NCBI GenBank assembly: GCA_945861315.1
Contig: CAMAUB010000089.1
Coordinates: 1-5,962, forward strand
DNA length: 5,962 bases
Reading direction: 5' to 3'
Source of the DNA: Chlamydia trachomatis
Lineage (GTDB): Bacteria > Chlamydiota > Chlamydiia > Chlamydiales > JAAKFR01
Both the position numbers and the translations under genes were made by a program. Below are positions 1 through 5,384 of this stretch, in pieces. How positions within the stretch are numbered: the first letter of the stretch is position 1; the number at the start of each line of letters is the position of its first letter. The notes beneath the pieces are model-generated. The model was not told the DNA's origin. It worked only from the letters and a program-made list of their open reading frames with translations, and made no database searches.

Positions 1-140
1 ATTTTATGGTTGCGCCAAAGCCCCGCGGTTTAATGATCACAAGTCGGTTAATATTAGAAATATTGATCAACTTGGGATCATTAAACCCCGGGTGCTTTCG
101 CGTAACCAGAGGGTATCAATCTAAATTTAATCGACTATAT
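1..140 (-). mobile_element. Palindromic repeat element, copy 1 (left end outside window)
   Basis: Positions 8-107 form a long imperfect hairpin with a 3-nt loop (56-58). Arms 8-55 and 59-107 pair through most of their length. The right outer arm (about 114-140) is the partner of a terminal repeat whose left half lies beyond the window start. Bases 1-140 match the reverse complement of 5220-5359 with a single difference (G at 74 versus the T implied by A at 5286), so this is a nearly identical copy of the element at 5221-5384 in opposite orientation. It encodes no protein and fits a non-autonomous, MITE-like element. Bases after its end read TCA, matching the flank of the other copy. It lies downstream of gpi and could also act as a transcript-end hairpin. 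Confidence 0.85.
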
Positions 141-150
141 CATTCCGGAC

Positions 151-163
151 TTAATCGACTATA
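151..163. repeat. Extra copy of the element's terminal 13 bases
   Basis: TTAATCGACTATA at 151-163 repeats exactly the last bases of element copy 1 (127-139), 24 bp further on and outside the element. The 10 bases between them (141-150) are not repeated. It may be the remnant of a second, nested or excised element, or a local duplication made during insertion. Confidence 0.6.
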
Positions 164-180
164 ATACATTTTCAATTTTC

Positions 181-220
181 TTGGCGTCTTGGCGTCTTGG
201 CGTCTTGGCGACTTTGCGTT
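181..220. repeat. Octamer tandem repeat TTGGCGTC
   Basis: Three perfect TTGGCGTC units (181-204) are followed by the variants TTGGCGAC (205-212) and TTTGCGTT (213-220). The array lies between palindromic element copy 1 and the 3' end of gpi. The 8-bp period is not a codon multiple and no ORF uses it. It is a simple-sequence tract that could vary in copy number. The remainder of the gap (141-180 and 221-266) shows no gene and no clear terminator. Confidence 0.8.
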
Positions 221-266
221 GATATCTGTTGTTATGTTCATTATGCCAGACGTTTTACAATTCCCT

Positions 267-1871
267 CTAAAGTCTGTTTAGGTGGTCGATCATCGCTTCT
301 GCTTGCGGAAACTTTTCTGTTTTTTTGCCCTCTTTCTTTGCTTTGAATTGATCTATAATTTTGTTCGCAAGCACTTTTCCAAGCTGTACTCCTTCTTGGT
401 CAAATGAATTGATATTCCAACAAAAGCCTTGGAAGGCGATCTTATTTTCATAGTAAGAAAGAAGCGACCCAAGAGTAAAGGGATCAAGTCTTTTTCCAAG
501 GAGAATTGTGTTCGGTCTATTTCCTGGAAAGACTTTGTTTGGATTGTCGCTTTTTTGCCCGCCAGCTAGTGCTAGTGATTGTGCAAAAAGATTTGAGAGG
601 AGTTTTTCTTGGGAGGTTGATCCCTTGATGTTGAGGTCTTCTTTATATTGGCTCTCTCTAAATCCTATGAAGTCAACTGGGACAACATTGGTTCCTTGGT
701 GGATGAGCTGATAAAAAGAGTGTTGTCCATTGGTCCCTGGCTCTCCCCAAATAATGGGGCCGGTGTCAAAGTCAACTGGATTGCCAAGCTTGTCAATTCG
801 CTTTCCATTTGATTCCATGTTGCACTGCTGCAAGTGGGCAGGAAAGCGTAGAAGCGCTTGGGAATAGGGGAGAATGGCTACTGTTGGATGGTGGAGAAAG
901 TTGCGATTCCAAATCCCTAGCATTGCAGCAAAAAGTGGAAGGTTTTGATCAAAGTCATGGTCAAGTGCAATGCGGTCCATCTCATGTGCACCTTTGAGAA
1001 TATTCATGTATTGATCAAAGCCAAGTGCAAATGAGAGCATGACAGCGCCAACCATCGATGTTGCGGAGTAGCGTCCACCAATAAAATCCCATATATAGAA
1101 AGAAGCGAGGTAGCGGCTTGGATTGTCCATAGGACTTTTCTCGCCAGTGACGGAAATGAAATGCTCTTCTGGTTTGCAACCTGCTCGTTTGAAGTGATTG
1201 GATACAAACTCTTCATTGGTGAGAGTCTCTAGGGTTCCACCCGATTTTGAAACGGTGACCACAAGGGTTTTTTTAGGATCAACACCTTTTAGTACATTTG
1301 TTGCGTCATCGGGATCAACGTTAGAAATGAAATGAACGTTGCGCCCAGGTTTTTTGTATGCTTGTAATGCAACAAAAAGTGCTCTAGGTCCTAGGTCTGA
1401 TCCGCCAATGCCAATTTGAATAATGTCAGTAAAACGACCTTGATGATCAATTTTAGACATGAACTGTTGAAGTTTGTCACACTCTTTTTTGGCAGCTTTT
1501 GTGGCTGCTTTAGCACTAGCCCCCTCATTTGGATGCATGAAAAAATCGCGCATTGCTGTATGGAGCACCATTCGGTTTTCGCTCTCACATCCTTCAATTT
1601 TATTGATCACATCCCCGCGCTGCATCGTCTGCATCTTTTCAATCAAGCGAGCTTCATGAGCAAGCTCCTTAAGCGCTTGTAGAACATCATCATTGACTCT
1701 CTCAGTCCCGTAGAGCAGCTTAAATTCCCCAGCACTTAAGCAGTAGCGCTCGATGCGCTCTTGAGATAGATTTCCGTTAATCGTCAAATCATACGGATGT
1801 GATGCTAAATTTTTGAGTACGTGGCTGGCTCGATATTGTCGAAAACTGACGGTTGTAGCCGATTGGGGCAT
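267..1871 (-). CDS. gpi: Glucose-6-phosphate isomerase
   Basis: Interconverts glucose 6-phosphate and fructose 6-phosphate in the cytoplasm (glycolysis and gluconeogenesis). The 534-aa product is the normal length for the larger PGI class. Seen in the sequence, numbered from the chosen Met: IGGSDLG near 155, the sugar-phosphate loop SGGT near 210, the family signature GGRYS near 265, catalytic Glu353 in MESNGKR, His384 in GQHSFYQ, and Lys499 in the C-terminal signature FDQEGVQLGK. All expected catalytic residues are present, so the enzyme should be active. The start is set by a strong ribosome binding site, AAAGGAG, six bases before the ATG. The frame stays open 27 codons further upstream, but that extension runs through the promoter region and looks non-coding. 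The gene is divergent from the hypothetical-xerD operon. It ends with TAG about 125 bp from a palindromic element. Confidence 0.97.
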   Translation of the reverse strand: MPQSATTVSFRQYRASHVLKNLASHPYDLTINGNLSQERIERYCLSAGEFKLLYGTERVNDDVLQALKELAHEARLIEKMQTMQRGDVINKIEGCESENRMVLHTAMRDFFMHPNEGASAKAATKAAKKECDKLQQFMSKIDHQGRFTDIIQIGIGGSDLGPRALFVALQAYKKPGRNVHFISNVDPDDATNVLKGVDPKKTLVVTVSKSGGTLETLTNEEFVSNHFKRAGCKPEEHFISVTGEKSPMDNPSRYLASFYIWDFIGGRYSATSMVGAVMLSFALGFDQYMNILKGAHEMDRIALDHDFDQNLPLFAAMLGIWNRNFLHHPTVAILPYSQALLRFPAHLQQCNMESNGKRIDKLGNPVDFDTGPIIWGEPGTNGQHSFYQLIHQGTNVVPVDFIGFRESQYKEDLNIKGSTSQEKLLSNLFAQSLALAGGQKSDNPNKVFPGNRPNTILLGKRLDPFTLGSLLSYYENKIAFQGFCWNINSFDQEGVQLGKVLANKIIDQFKAKKEGKKTEKFPQAEAMIDHLNRL

Positions 1872-1877
1872 GAAAAA

Positions 1878-1884
1878 CTCCTTT
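1878..1884 (-). promoter_or_regulatory. Ribosome binding site of gpi
   Basis: Read on the minus strand this is AAAGGAG followed by a 6-nt spacer and ATG. It decides in favour of the start at 1871 over the in-frame ATG at 1952. Confidence 0.85.
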
Positions 1885-1898
1885 GTTATTAGGATATA

Positions 1899-1927
1899 GA
1901 CATCCCAAAAATAAAAATTTGAGTCAA
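1899..1927 (-). promoter_or_regulatory. Possible gpi promoter
   Basis: On the minus strand TTGACT (1922-1927) matches the -35 consensus at five of six bases. Seventeen bases on is GATGTC (1899-1904), a poor -10. A better-looking TATATC (1893-1898) is 23 bp from the -35, which is too far. The -35 is convincing; the -10 assignment is weak. Confidence 0.35.
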
Positions 1928-1936
1928 GAGGGAATG

Positions 1937-1992
1937 AATTGCAAAACTCCATTTGGGCGCAAATTCGCGCTCTGAAGCGAGTTTTGCAATTC
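1937..1992. repeat. 56-bp imperfect palindrome between divergent genes
   Basis: GAATTGCAAAACTC (1937-1950) and its exact reverse complement (1979-1992) enclose 28 bp. The inside is also partly palindromic around a GCGCAAATTCGCGC core. The structure sits between the putative gpi -35 and the start of the hypothetical-xerD operon, so it could be an operator acting on both directions or a cruciform. It carries no T-tract that would make it an obvious terminator. It lacks the GCGCCAAAGC box of the larger palindromic elements, so it is not another copy of them. Confidence 0.7.
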
Positions 1993-1994
1993 CT

Positions 1995-2025
1995 TCTTAA
2001 TTATTTTTATTCTATATGTTACAAT
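1995..2025 (+). promoter_or_regulatory. Possible promoter of the hypothetical-xerD operon
   Basis: TACAAT (2020-2025) is a good -10 box. The only upstream candidate is a weak TTCTTA (1995-2000) with 19-bp spacing. The alternative pair TTGCAA (1984-1989) and TATTCT (2008-2013) has 18-bp spacing. With TACAAT as -10, transcription would begin at or next to the ATG at 2032, implying a leaderless message, which agrees with the lack of any ribosome binding site there. Confidence 0.35.
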
Positions 2026-2031
2026 ATAGCC

Positions 2032-2457
2032 ATGTCTAAAATTCCAACAAGGTCCCGTTTGTGCTGCAAAGGTGAGGAACTTTTTGAACCAGGTTCTAGC
2101 TATAGCTCAACTATTAAATGGGAGAGGGGTGAGTGGAAGCGTTTCGATTTTTGCCCTAAATGTTTTGAAAAGCTGGGGCAGCAAGGACCTACGTGGCATG
2201 GCAAAATCCCCTTAAAGCAAGAGAAAAAGCTTACGCCAGATGAAGAGGCTTATGCCCGCTTTTGCTCTTTGCATAAAAATGGGCAAAGCCCAGAGCTTCT
2301 TTTTCTGTTAGCTCTTTATCTAGAGCGAAAAAAAATGTTGATACGCTGCCATATGACGCTTTTTGAAGAGCCAAATTCTGGAGAAACCTTTGAAGTAAAA
2401 TCCGTAGCTGTGAATGATCAAGCAAAAGAAGAACTACTAGAACTATTTCATGCTTGA
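2032..2457 (+). CDS. Conserved-looking hypothetical protein with paired cysteines
   Basis: The 141-aa product has no function I can name. It has a CC pair at residues 11-12 and CPKC at 41-44, a spacing that could bind a metal in a zinc-ribbon-like N-terminal half. Between them is an FEPGSSYSS stretch and aromatic residues. The C-terminal half contains the helix-like LLFLLALYLERKKML (about 89-103). From memory this layout resembles short uncharacterised proteins found in Planctomycetes, Verrucomicrobia and Chlamydiae, but I cannot verify that. The ATG at 2032 was chosen over the upstream TTG at 1939 because the extension crosses the palindrome and promoter region. No ribosome binding site is visible. 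The stop overlaps the xerD start by 8 bp, so the two are co-transcribed and probably translationally coupled. Four cysteines and no signal peptide suggest a cytoplasmic protein. Confidence 0.75.
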   Translation: MSKIPTRSRLCCKGEELFEPGSSYSSTIKWERGEWKRFDFCPKCFEKLGQQGPTWHGKIPLKQEKKLTPDEEAYARFCSLHKNGQSPELLFLLALYLERKKMLIRCHMTLFEEPNSGETFEVKSVAVNDQAKEELLELFHA

Positions 2458-3286
2458 GCACCTGCCTAATTTTCTTGCTTATCTACGTACAGAAAAAGGG
2501 CTCTCACACAATACCCTTATAGCTTATCAGCACGACCTTGAAAGATTTTCAGGAAGTGTGGTCACCGAAGAAACTCTTTATCAACAGCTATCCCAGATGC
2601 GCCGCAAGGGATACGCCTCTTCGAGCATGGCGCGCATGATTATTGCTTGTAGAGTTTTTGTCCGCTTTCTTATCCGTGAGGGAATTATTGATTCGAAGCA
2701 AAAGCTCTTAGTTGAGACTCCAAAGCTTTGGCAGCTTATTCCAGAAGTTTTGACAATTGAAGAAGTTGAGCGTCTTCTTTCTGCCCCCGACCGAGAAACA
2801 TTTATTGGAGCTAGGGACCTTGCAATCATTGAATTGCTCTATGGAAGTGGGTTACGTGTATCGGAGCTTTGTACTCTTAAGCTTAACAATCTTGGTGATG
2901 ATGCCTTAAGAGTAATGGGGAAAGGGGAGAAAGAGCGCATTGTTCCAGTTGGGCGCAAAGCAATTGAAGCTGTTGATCACTATCTTTTGCATTTTCATCA
3001 AGAGGGGGAGGTGCTTTTTGTTTCGAAGAGCGGGAAGCCAATTGATCGAGTCTTGATTTGGAGAATGATCAAGCAGTATGGGAAAAAAGTGGGTATTGAA
3101 AAGAGAATCTCTCCCCATACCTTGCGCCACAGCTTTGCAACCCACTTGCTTGAAAATGGAGCCGAGTTGCGTGTGATTCAAGAGATGCTTGGGCATGCAT
3201 CGATTGCAACAACAGATCGCTATACCCAAATTAGTCAGCGTCATATAAAAACAGCCTTTGAGAAATTTACTCCTAAGGGCCCGTAA
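2450..3286 (+). CDS. xerD: Site-specific tyrosine recombinase XerD
   Basis: Acts with XerC at dif to resolve chromosome dimers. The 278-aa product has an N-terminal SAM-like domain (LSHNTLIAYQHDL, about 18-30) and a C-terminal catalytic domain. The full catalytic set is visible: Arg136 (GLRVSEL), Lys158, His223 and Arg226 (SPHTLRHSFATH), His249 (LGHASI) and nucleophile Tyr258 (DRYTQ). The SPHTLRHSFATHLLENGA block and LSxNTLxAYxxDL motif favour XerD over XerC. The start overlaps the preceding gene by 8 bp with no clear ribosome binding site, pointing to coupling. The last codons (Gly-Pro-stop) lie inside the palindromic element at 3277-3438. Without the insert the protein would end ...TPKR, closer to the HPRA-type end usual in XerD. 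The catalytic domain is untouched, so activity is probably retained. Confidence 0.93.
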   Translation: MLEHLPNFLAYLRTEKGLSHNTLIAYQHDLERFSGSVVTEETLYQQLSQMRRKGYASSSMARMIIACRVFVRFLIREGIIDSKQKLLVETPKLWQLIPEVLTIEEVERLLSAPDRETFIGARDLAIIELLYGSGLRVSELCTLKLNNLGDDALRVMGKGEKERIVPVGRKAIEAVDHYLLHFHQEGEVLFVSKSGKPIDRVLIWRMIKQYGKKVGIEKRISPHTLRHSFATHLLENGAELRVIQEMLGHASIATTDRYTQISQRHIKTAFEKFTPKGP

Positions 3287-3438
3287 AACAATAACATGGA
3301 CGACTGGACGGCGCCAAAGCCCCGGGATTGAACGATCGAAATGGGGTTAGTATGAGTCAATACTAACCCCATTTCGATCGTTCAATCGCGGGAGCTTTCG
3401 CGCTAGTCCAGTCGTCCATGTTATTATTTTACGGGCCC
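3277..3438 (+). mobile_element. Palindromic repeat element, copy 3 (xerD/rsbT junction)
   Basis: A 162-bp near-perfect palindrome with a 6-nt loop (GAGTCA, 3354-3359). The outer arms begin GGGCCCGTAAAA and are almost perfectly complementary over about 33 bp. The inner module 3311-3337 / 3376-3402 is homologous to 12-38 / 76-102 of copy 1 (23 of 27 and 22 of 27 identical). Direct repeats TAA at 3274-3276 and 3439-3441 flank it and look like a target duplication. Deleting the element plus one TAA gives CCTAAAAGATGAAA, in which the xerD stop TGA overlaps the rsbT ATG. The element supplies the present xerD stop codon. In RNA it would be a long stem, a likely RNase III substrate or a barrier between xerD and rsbT. 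No protein is encoded. Confidence 0.88.
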
Positions 3439-3444
3439 TAAAAG

Positions 3445-3837
3445 ATGAAAAAACGTGTTTTCAAACTAACAAATAGTGAAGAGCTTGACCTTGTAAGAGC
3501 TGAGGTGATAAAAGCGTGTCGTCGTTGCAATCTTGATAGCCTGAATGAAGTGCGTGTTGTAACAGCTGTCATGGAAGTTGCTTATAATACATCACACTAC
3601 GCGAAAAAGGGGAAGATAACAGTTCGTGAGCTCAAGAGGGGGATTGAAATTGTAATTGAGGATAAAGGACCAGGAATTGAGGAGGTTGAGAAGGCAATGA
3701 AAGAGTGCTACTCCACCCACAATGGGCCAGGACTTGGACTTCCTGTTGCAAAAACACTGATGGATGAATTTGAGATCACTTCTAAGCTGGGGGTTGGCAC
3801 GAAAATCGTGATGCGAAAGTTCCAACCGCTCCTCTGA
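3445..3837 (+). CDS. RsbT-like serine/threonine kinase (HATPase anti-sigma regulator family)
   Basis: A 130-aa GHKL-fold ATP-binding protein of the partner-switching type, which phosphorylates a STAS-domain antagonist and/or controls a downstream partner. Visible motifs: N-box TAVMEVAYNTSHYA (Glu44, Asn48), G1 box EDKGPGI (72-78), Ser-Thr then GPGLGLP (94-100) as G2 box, and MDEFEITSKLGVGT (106-119). The MDEFEI and YST.GLGLP features match RsbT from memory better than RsbW, so an RsbT-type role is favoured; in chlamydiae such genes are often labelled rsbW. The start codon has no ribosome binding site, only TAAAAG before ATG. Before the palindromic insertion it probably overlapped the xerD stop (ATGA), so translation would have been coupled. 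Its present expression may be altered by the hairpin. The stop lies within a 35-nt repeat shared with the region after bioY. Confidence 0.88.
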   Translation: MKKRVFKLTNSEELDLVRAEVIKACRRCNLDSLNEVRVVTAVMEVAYNTSHYAKKGKITVRELKRGIEIVIEDKGPGIEEVEKAMKECYSTHNGPGLGLPVAKTLMDEFEITSKLGVGTKIVMRKFQPLL

Positions 3838-3867
3838 ATATCTGTGGGATAAACCCAAAACTCAGGT
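3833..3867 (+). repeat. 35-nt direct repeat, copy A (before bioY)
   Basis: TCTGAATATCTG followed by GGGATAAAC and a C-rich tail. It matches 4486-4520 at 31 of 35 bases. It begins in the last codon of the RsbT-like gene. CTG-n-GGG and CTCAG/CCCAG could pair in both copies (a G-U pair here, G-C in the other), leaving a 12-nt loop. Confidence 0.75.
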
Positions 3868-3885
3868 CTCTCATCTAATTGCTCC

Positions 3886-3914
3886 TTGATTTTAAGAGTG
3901 CTTCCTCATACAAT
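3886..3914 (+). promoter_or_regulatory. Promoter of bioY
   Basis: TTGATT (3886-3891) and TACAAT (3909-3914) are separated by exactly 17 bp, a good match to a housekeeping sigma70-type (chlamydial sigma66) promoter. Predicted transcription start is near 3921, giving a short leader of about 17 nt before the bioY ATG. Confidence 0.65.
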
Positions 3915-3927
3915 TTTTGATTACCCT

Positions 3928-3931
3928 GGAG
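3928..3931 (+). promoter_or_regulatory. Ribosome binding site of bioY
   Basis: GGAG with a 6-nt spacer before ATG at 3938. With the promoter just upstream, this rules out the in-frame TTG at 3917 as start, since that codon precedes the predicted transcript. Confidence 0.8.
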
Positions 3932-3937
3932 ATAAAA

Positions 3938-4483
3938 ATGAATGCTCATATTGAAACAAAATCTACTAAGTGGCTTTCACAAGTGGCTTACCAAACGTTT
4001 ATAATTTTTGGAGGAGTCCTTTTTTTAGTTCTCTGTTCTCTTTGCCGTTTTCCTCTTTGGTTTACTCCTGTACCCGTTACGTTACAGACATTTGCTATCC
4101 TTCTTATGGGAGCTTTTTTAGGAAGTAGAAAAGCGCCAATAGCAGCATTGATCTATCTTGGTTGTGGCTCATTTGGCCTCCCTTTTTTTTCTACTGCATT
4201 AGGTGGTGCTACAACAGGCTATTTACTCGGATTTGTCTTAGCTACATTTTTAGTGGGTCTTTTATTTGAGAGGGGAGCCGCGCGTCATGTCACTCTTACA
4301 GCCTTAACATTTTTGGTAGGCTCATTGGTTATTCAGCTTTGTGGTGTTCTTTGGCTTGGATCATTGATTGGTTTTAAACAAGCGCTTGTCATGGGCTTCT
4401 ACCCTTTCATTATTGTTGATCTTGCAAAAGTGGTCGTTGCAACGGGGATTTGCTCGGCACGATGGAAGCTTAAGAAATCTTAG
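3938..4483 (+). CDS. bioY: BioY biotin transporter (ECF S component)
   Basis: Membrane substrate-binding subunit for biotin uptake, 181 aa, the usual length. About six hydrophobic segments are visible after a polar N-terminus of about 15 residues. Family hallmarks: PVPVTLQTFAILLMGAFLG (44-62), GGATTGYLLGF (89-99) and the C-terminal PFIIVDLAKVVVA (156-168) with Asp161 and Lys164, corresponding to the conserved P-x-D-x-x-K segment. No ECF ATPase or EcfT gene lies beside it, so it is a solitary BioY that either works alone or shares a distant energising module. Biotin import by BioY from the host is established for Chlamydia. It has its own promoter and ribosome binding site, so it is independent of the xerD-rsbT operon. 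It is bracketed by two copies of a 35-nt repeat. Confidence 0.93.
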   Translation: MNAHIETKSTKWLSQVAYQTFIIFGGVLFLVLCSLCRFPLWFTPVPVTLQTFAILLMGAFLGSRKAPIAALIYLGCGSFGLPFFSTALGGATTGYLLGFVLATFLVGLLFERGAARHVTLTALTFLVGSLVIQLCGVLWLGSLIGFKQALVMGFYPFIIVDLAKVVVATGICSARWKLKKS

Positions 4484-4485
4484 AA

Positions 4486-4520
4486 TCTGAATATCTGCGG
4501 GATAAACTCAAAACCCAGAT
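4486..4520 (+). repeat. 35-nt direct repeat, copy B (after bioY)
   Basis: Starts two bases after the bioY stop and matches 3833-3867 at 31 of 35 bases. It precedes the Inc-like gene as copy A precedes bioY. The stretch between it and the next ATG ends in eight T residues after an AGG that may be the ribosome binding site. No convincing promoter was found, so read-through from bioY is likely. Confidence 0.75.
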
Positions 4521-4548
4521 TACTATGCCCTAAACACAGGTTTTTTTT

Positions 4549-5220
4549 ATGGTGTTACCTACAGCTAGTCGCATTTGTGCTGAAAGAAAAGAGTATTATC
4601 AACCTTGCCAAGAAAATGCGCGTGTTAATCACTCACTCATCTCAACACTTGCAATCGCCACTGTTGCTATGATAGGCCTTACTTTAGCAATGCACTTTGG
4701 GGCCTTTACAGTTAACCCAGCAGGCCTAACAACATGCTCCGTTGTAACAGGTGTTGTTGGCTTAGGTTTGATTACTGCTATTGCCTCACGTTGCATAGGA
4801 TTTCCAAAGTCAACTCAAGCTGAGCCTGATGGTGAGAAACATTTTGAGGCATGCATAAAAGAGACTTCTGATGCAACTAGCGCTTGTAGGAGACCAGTTT
4901 GTGTATTTAGTGCTTATACCGTGATGCCTAACGGTATTTCAGTGAAAATTCAGTTAACAGATAGAAGTGCTGAGTTTGCTCTAATAAGGGTGGACTCTAT
5001 CGATAATTATCAATTTTTTATCGATACGCAAGCCTTAGTTTTTGATGAGAGCGATACGGTAATTTATCATATAGTCTATGGGTTCAACGAAGAGTTGGAC
5101 CGGTCAGATCCACATCCACAGACATGGGCGCTTGAAACCTCACCGCACCTTGAGAAGCTATTTGATGTTGATCAGAGGAAGAAGTTCCCTTTTGGTGCTC
5201 TAATACGATTAGGCTCATGA
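4549..5220 (+). CDS. Putative inclusion membrane (Inc-like) protein with a two-lobed hydrophobic domain
   Basis: A 223-aa protein with no sequence family I recognise. After a polar N-terminus of about 29 residues, two hydrophobic segments (about 30-50 and 58-80) are separated by a short loop, followed by a soluble C-terminal region of about 140 residues. This bilobed hairpin near the N-terminus is the hallmark of chlamydial Inc proteins, which are secreted by type III and anchored in the inclusion membrane with both ends facing the host cytosol. Inc proteins have little sequence conservation, so assignment is by topology only. An ordinary two-pass inner-membrane protein is the alternative. 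A weak AGG lies eight T residues before the ATG. It probably shares the bioY transcript. The TGA stop coincides with the 3-bp direct repeat flanking palindromic element copy 2; removing the element leaves the stop unchanged. Confidence 0.6.
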   Translation: MVLPTASRICAERKEYYQPCQENARVNHSLISTLAIATVAMIGLTLAMHFGAFTVNPAGLTTCSVVTGVVGLGLITAIASRCIGFPKSTQAEPDGEKHFEACIKETSDATSACRRPVCVFSAYTVMPNGISVKIQLTDRSAEFALIRVDSIDNYQFFIDTQALVFDESDTVIYHIVYGFNEELDRSDPHPQTWALETSPHLEKLFDVDQRKKFPFGALIRLGS

Positions 5221-5384
5221 TATAGTCGATTAAATTTAGATTGATACCCTCTGGTTACGCGAAAGCACCCGGGGTTTAATGATCCAAAGTTGATCAATAT
5301 TTCTAATATTAACCGACTTGTGATCATTAAACCGCGGGGCTTTGGCGCAACCATAAAATATCAATCTAAATTTAATCGACTATA
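5221..5384 (+). mobile_element. Palindromic repeat element, copy 2 (complete)
   Basis: A 164-bp palindrome with perfect inverted ends: 5221-5246 pairs exactly with 5359-5384 (26 bp, TATAGTCGATTAAATTTAGA and on). The core at 5258-5348 holds the GCGCCAAAGC / GCTTTCGCG box module shared with copy 3. It is flanked by TGA at 5218-5220 and at 5385-5387, a likely 3-bp target duplication. Deleting the element plus one TGA leaves GCTCATGAGC, itself a palindrome. Bases 5220-5359 equal the reverse complement of 1-140 except for one base. It lies between two convergent genes, so the hairpin may end transcription from either side. No transposase is present in the window; if mobile, it must be moved in trans. 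Confidence 0.88.

Noticed and set aside
181..220. CRISPR-like short repeats.
   Set aside because: The units are contiguous 8-mers without spacers, and no cas genes are present.
1872..1952. In-frame 27-codon upstream extension of gpi starting at 1952.
   Set aside because: The ATG at 1871 has a strong AAAGGAG site at ideal spacing, and the extension overlaps the probable -35 and palindrome.
1939..2031. Upstream TTG start for the hypothetical protein before xerD.
   Set aside because: It would translate through the inverted repeat and promoter-like boxes, and the extra 31 residues look like random AT-rich sequence.
2906..3244. 112-aa open frame antisense to xerD.
   Set aside because: It mirrors a well conserved recombinase on the other strand and has no recognisable motif, so it is a shadow frame.
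3328..3356. Promoter-like TTGAAC and TATGAG inside copy 3 that might drive rsbT.
   Set aside because: Both boxes match poorly and lie within the stem, and no equivalent pair is found in copies 1 and 2.
3343..3370. The centre of copy 3 has 11-bp arms around a 6-bp spacer, the geometry of a Xer dif site, right next to xerD.
   Set aside because: The arms are perfectly complementary to each other and do not resemble the XerD-binding half TTATGTTAAAT. The centre of copies 1 and 2 has a 3-nt loop, so the spacing is not conserved.
3917..3937. TTG start for bioY at 3917.
   Set aside because: It lies before the predicted transcription start, and the ATG at 3938 has a GGAG site with good spacing.
4510..4548. 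AAAACC...GGTTTT followed by a T-tract as a bioY terminator.
   Set aside because: The stem would be six mostly A-T pairs with a long loop, and the T-tract runs directly into the next start codon, so termination there is unlikely.
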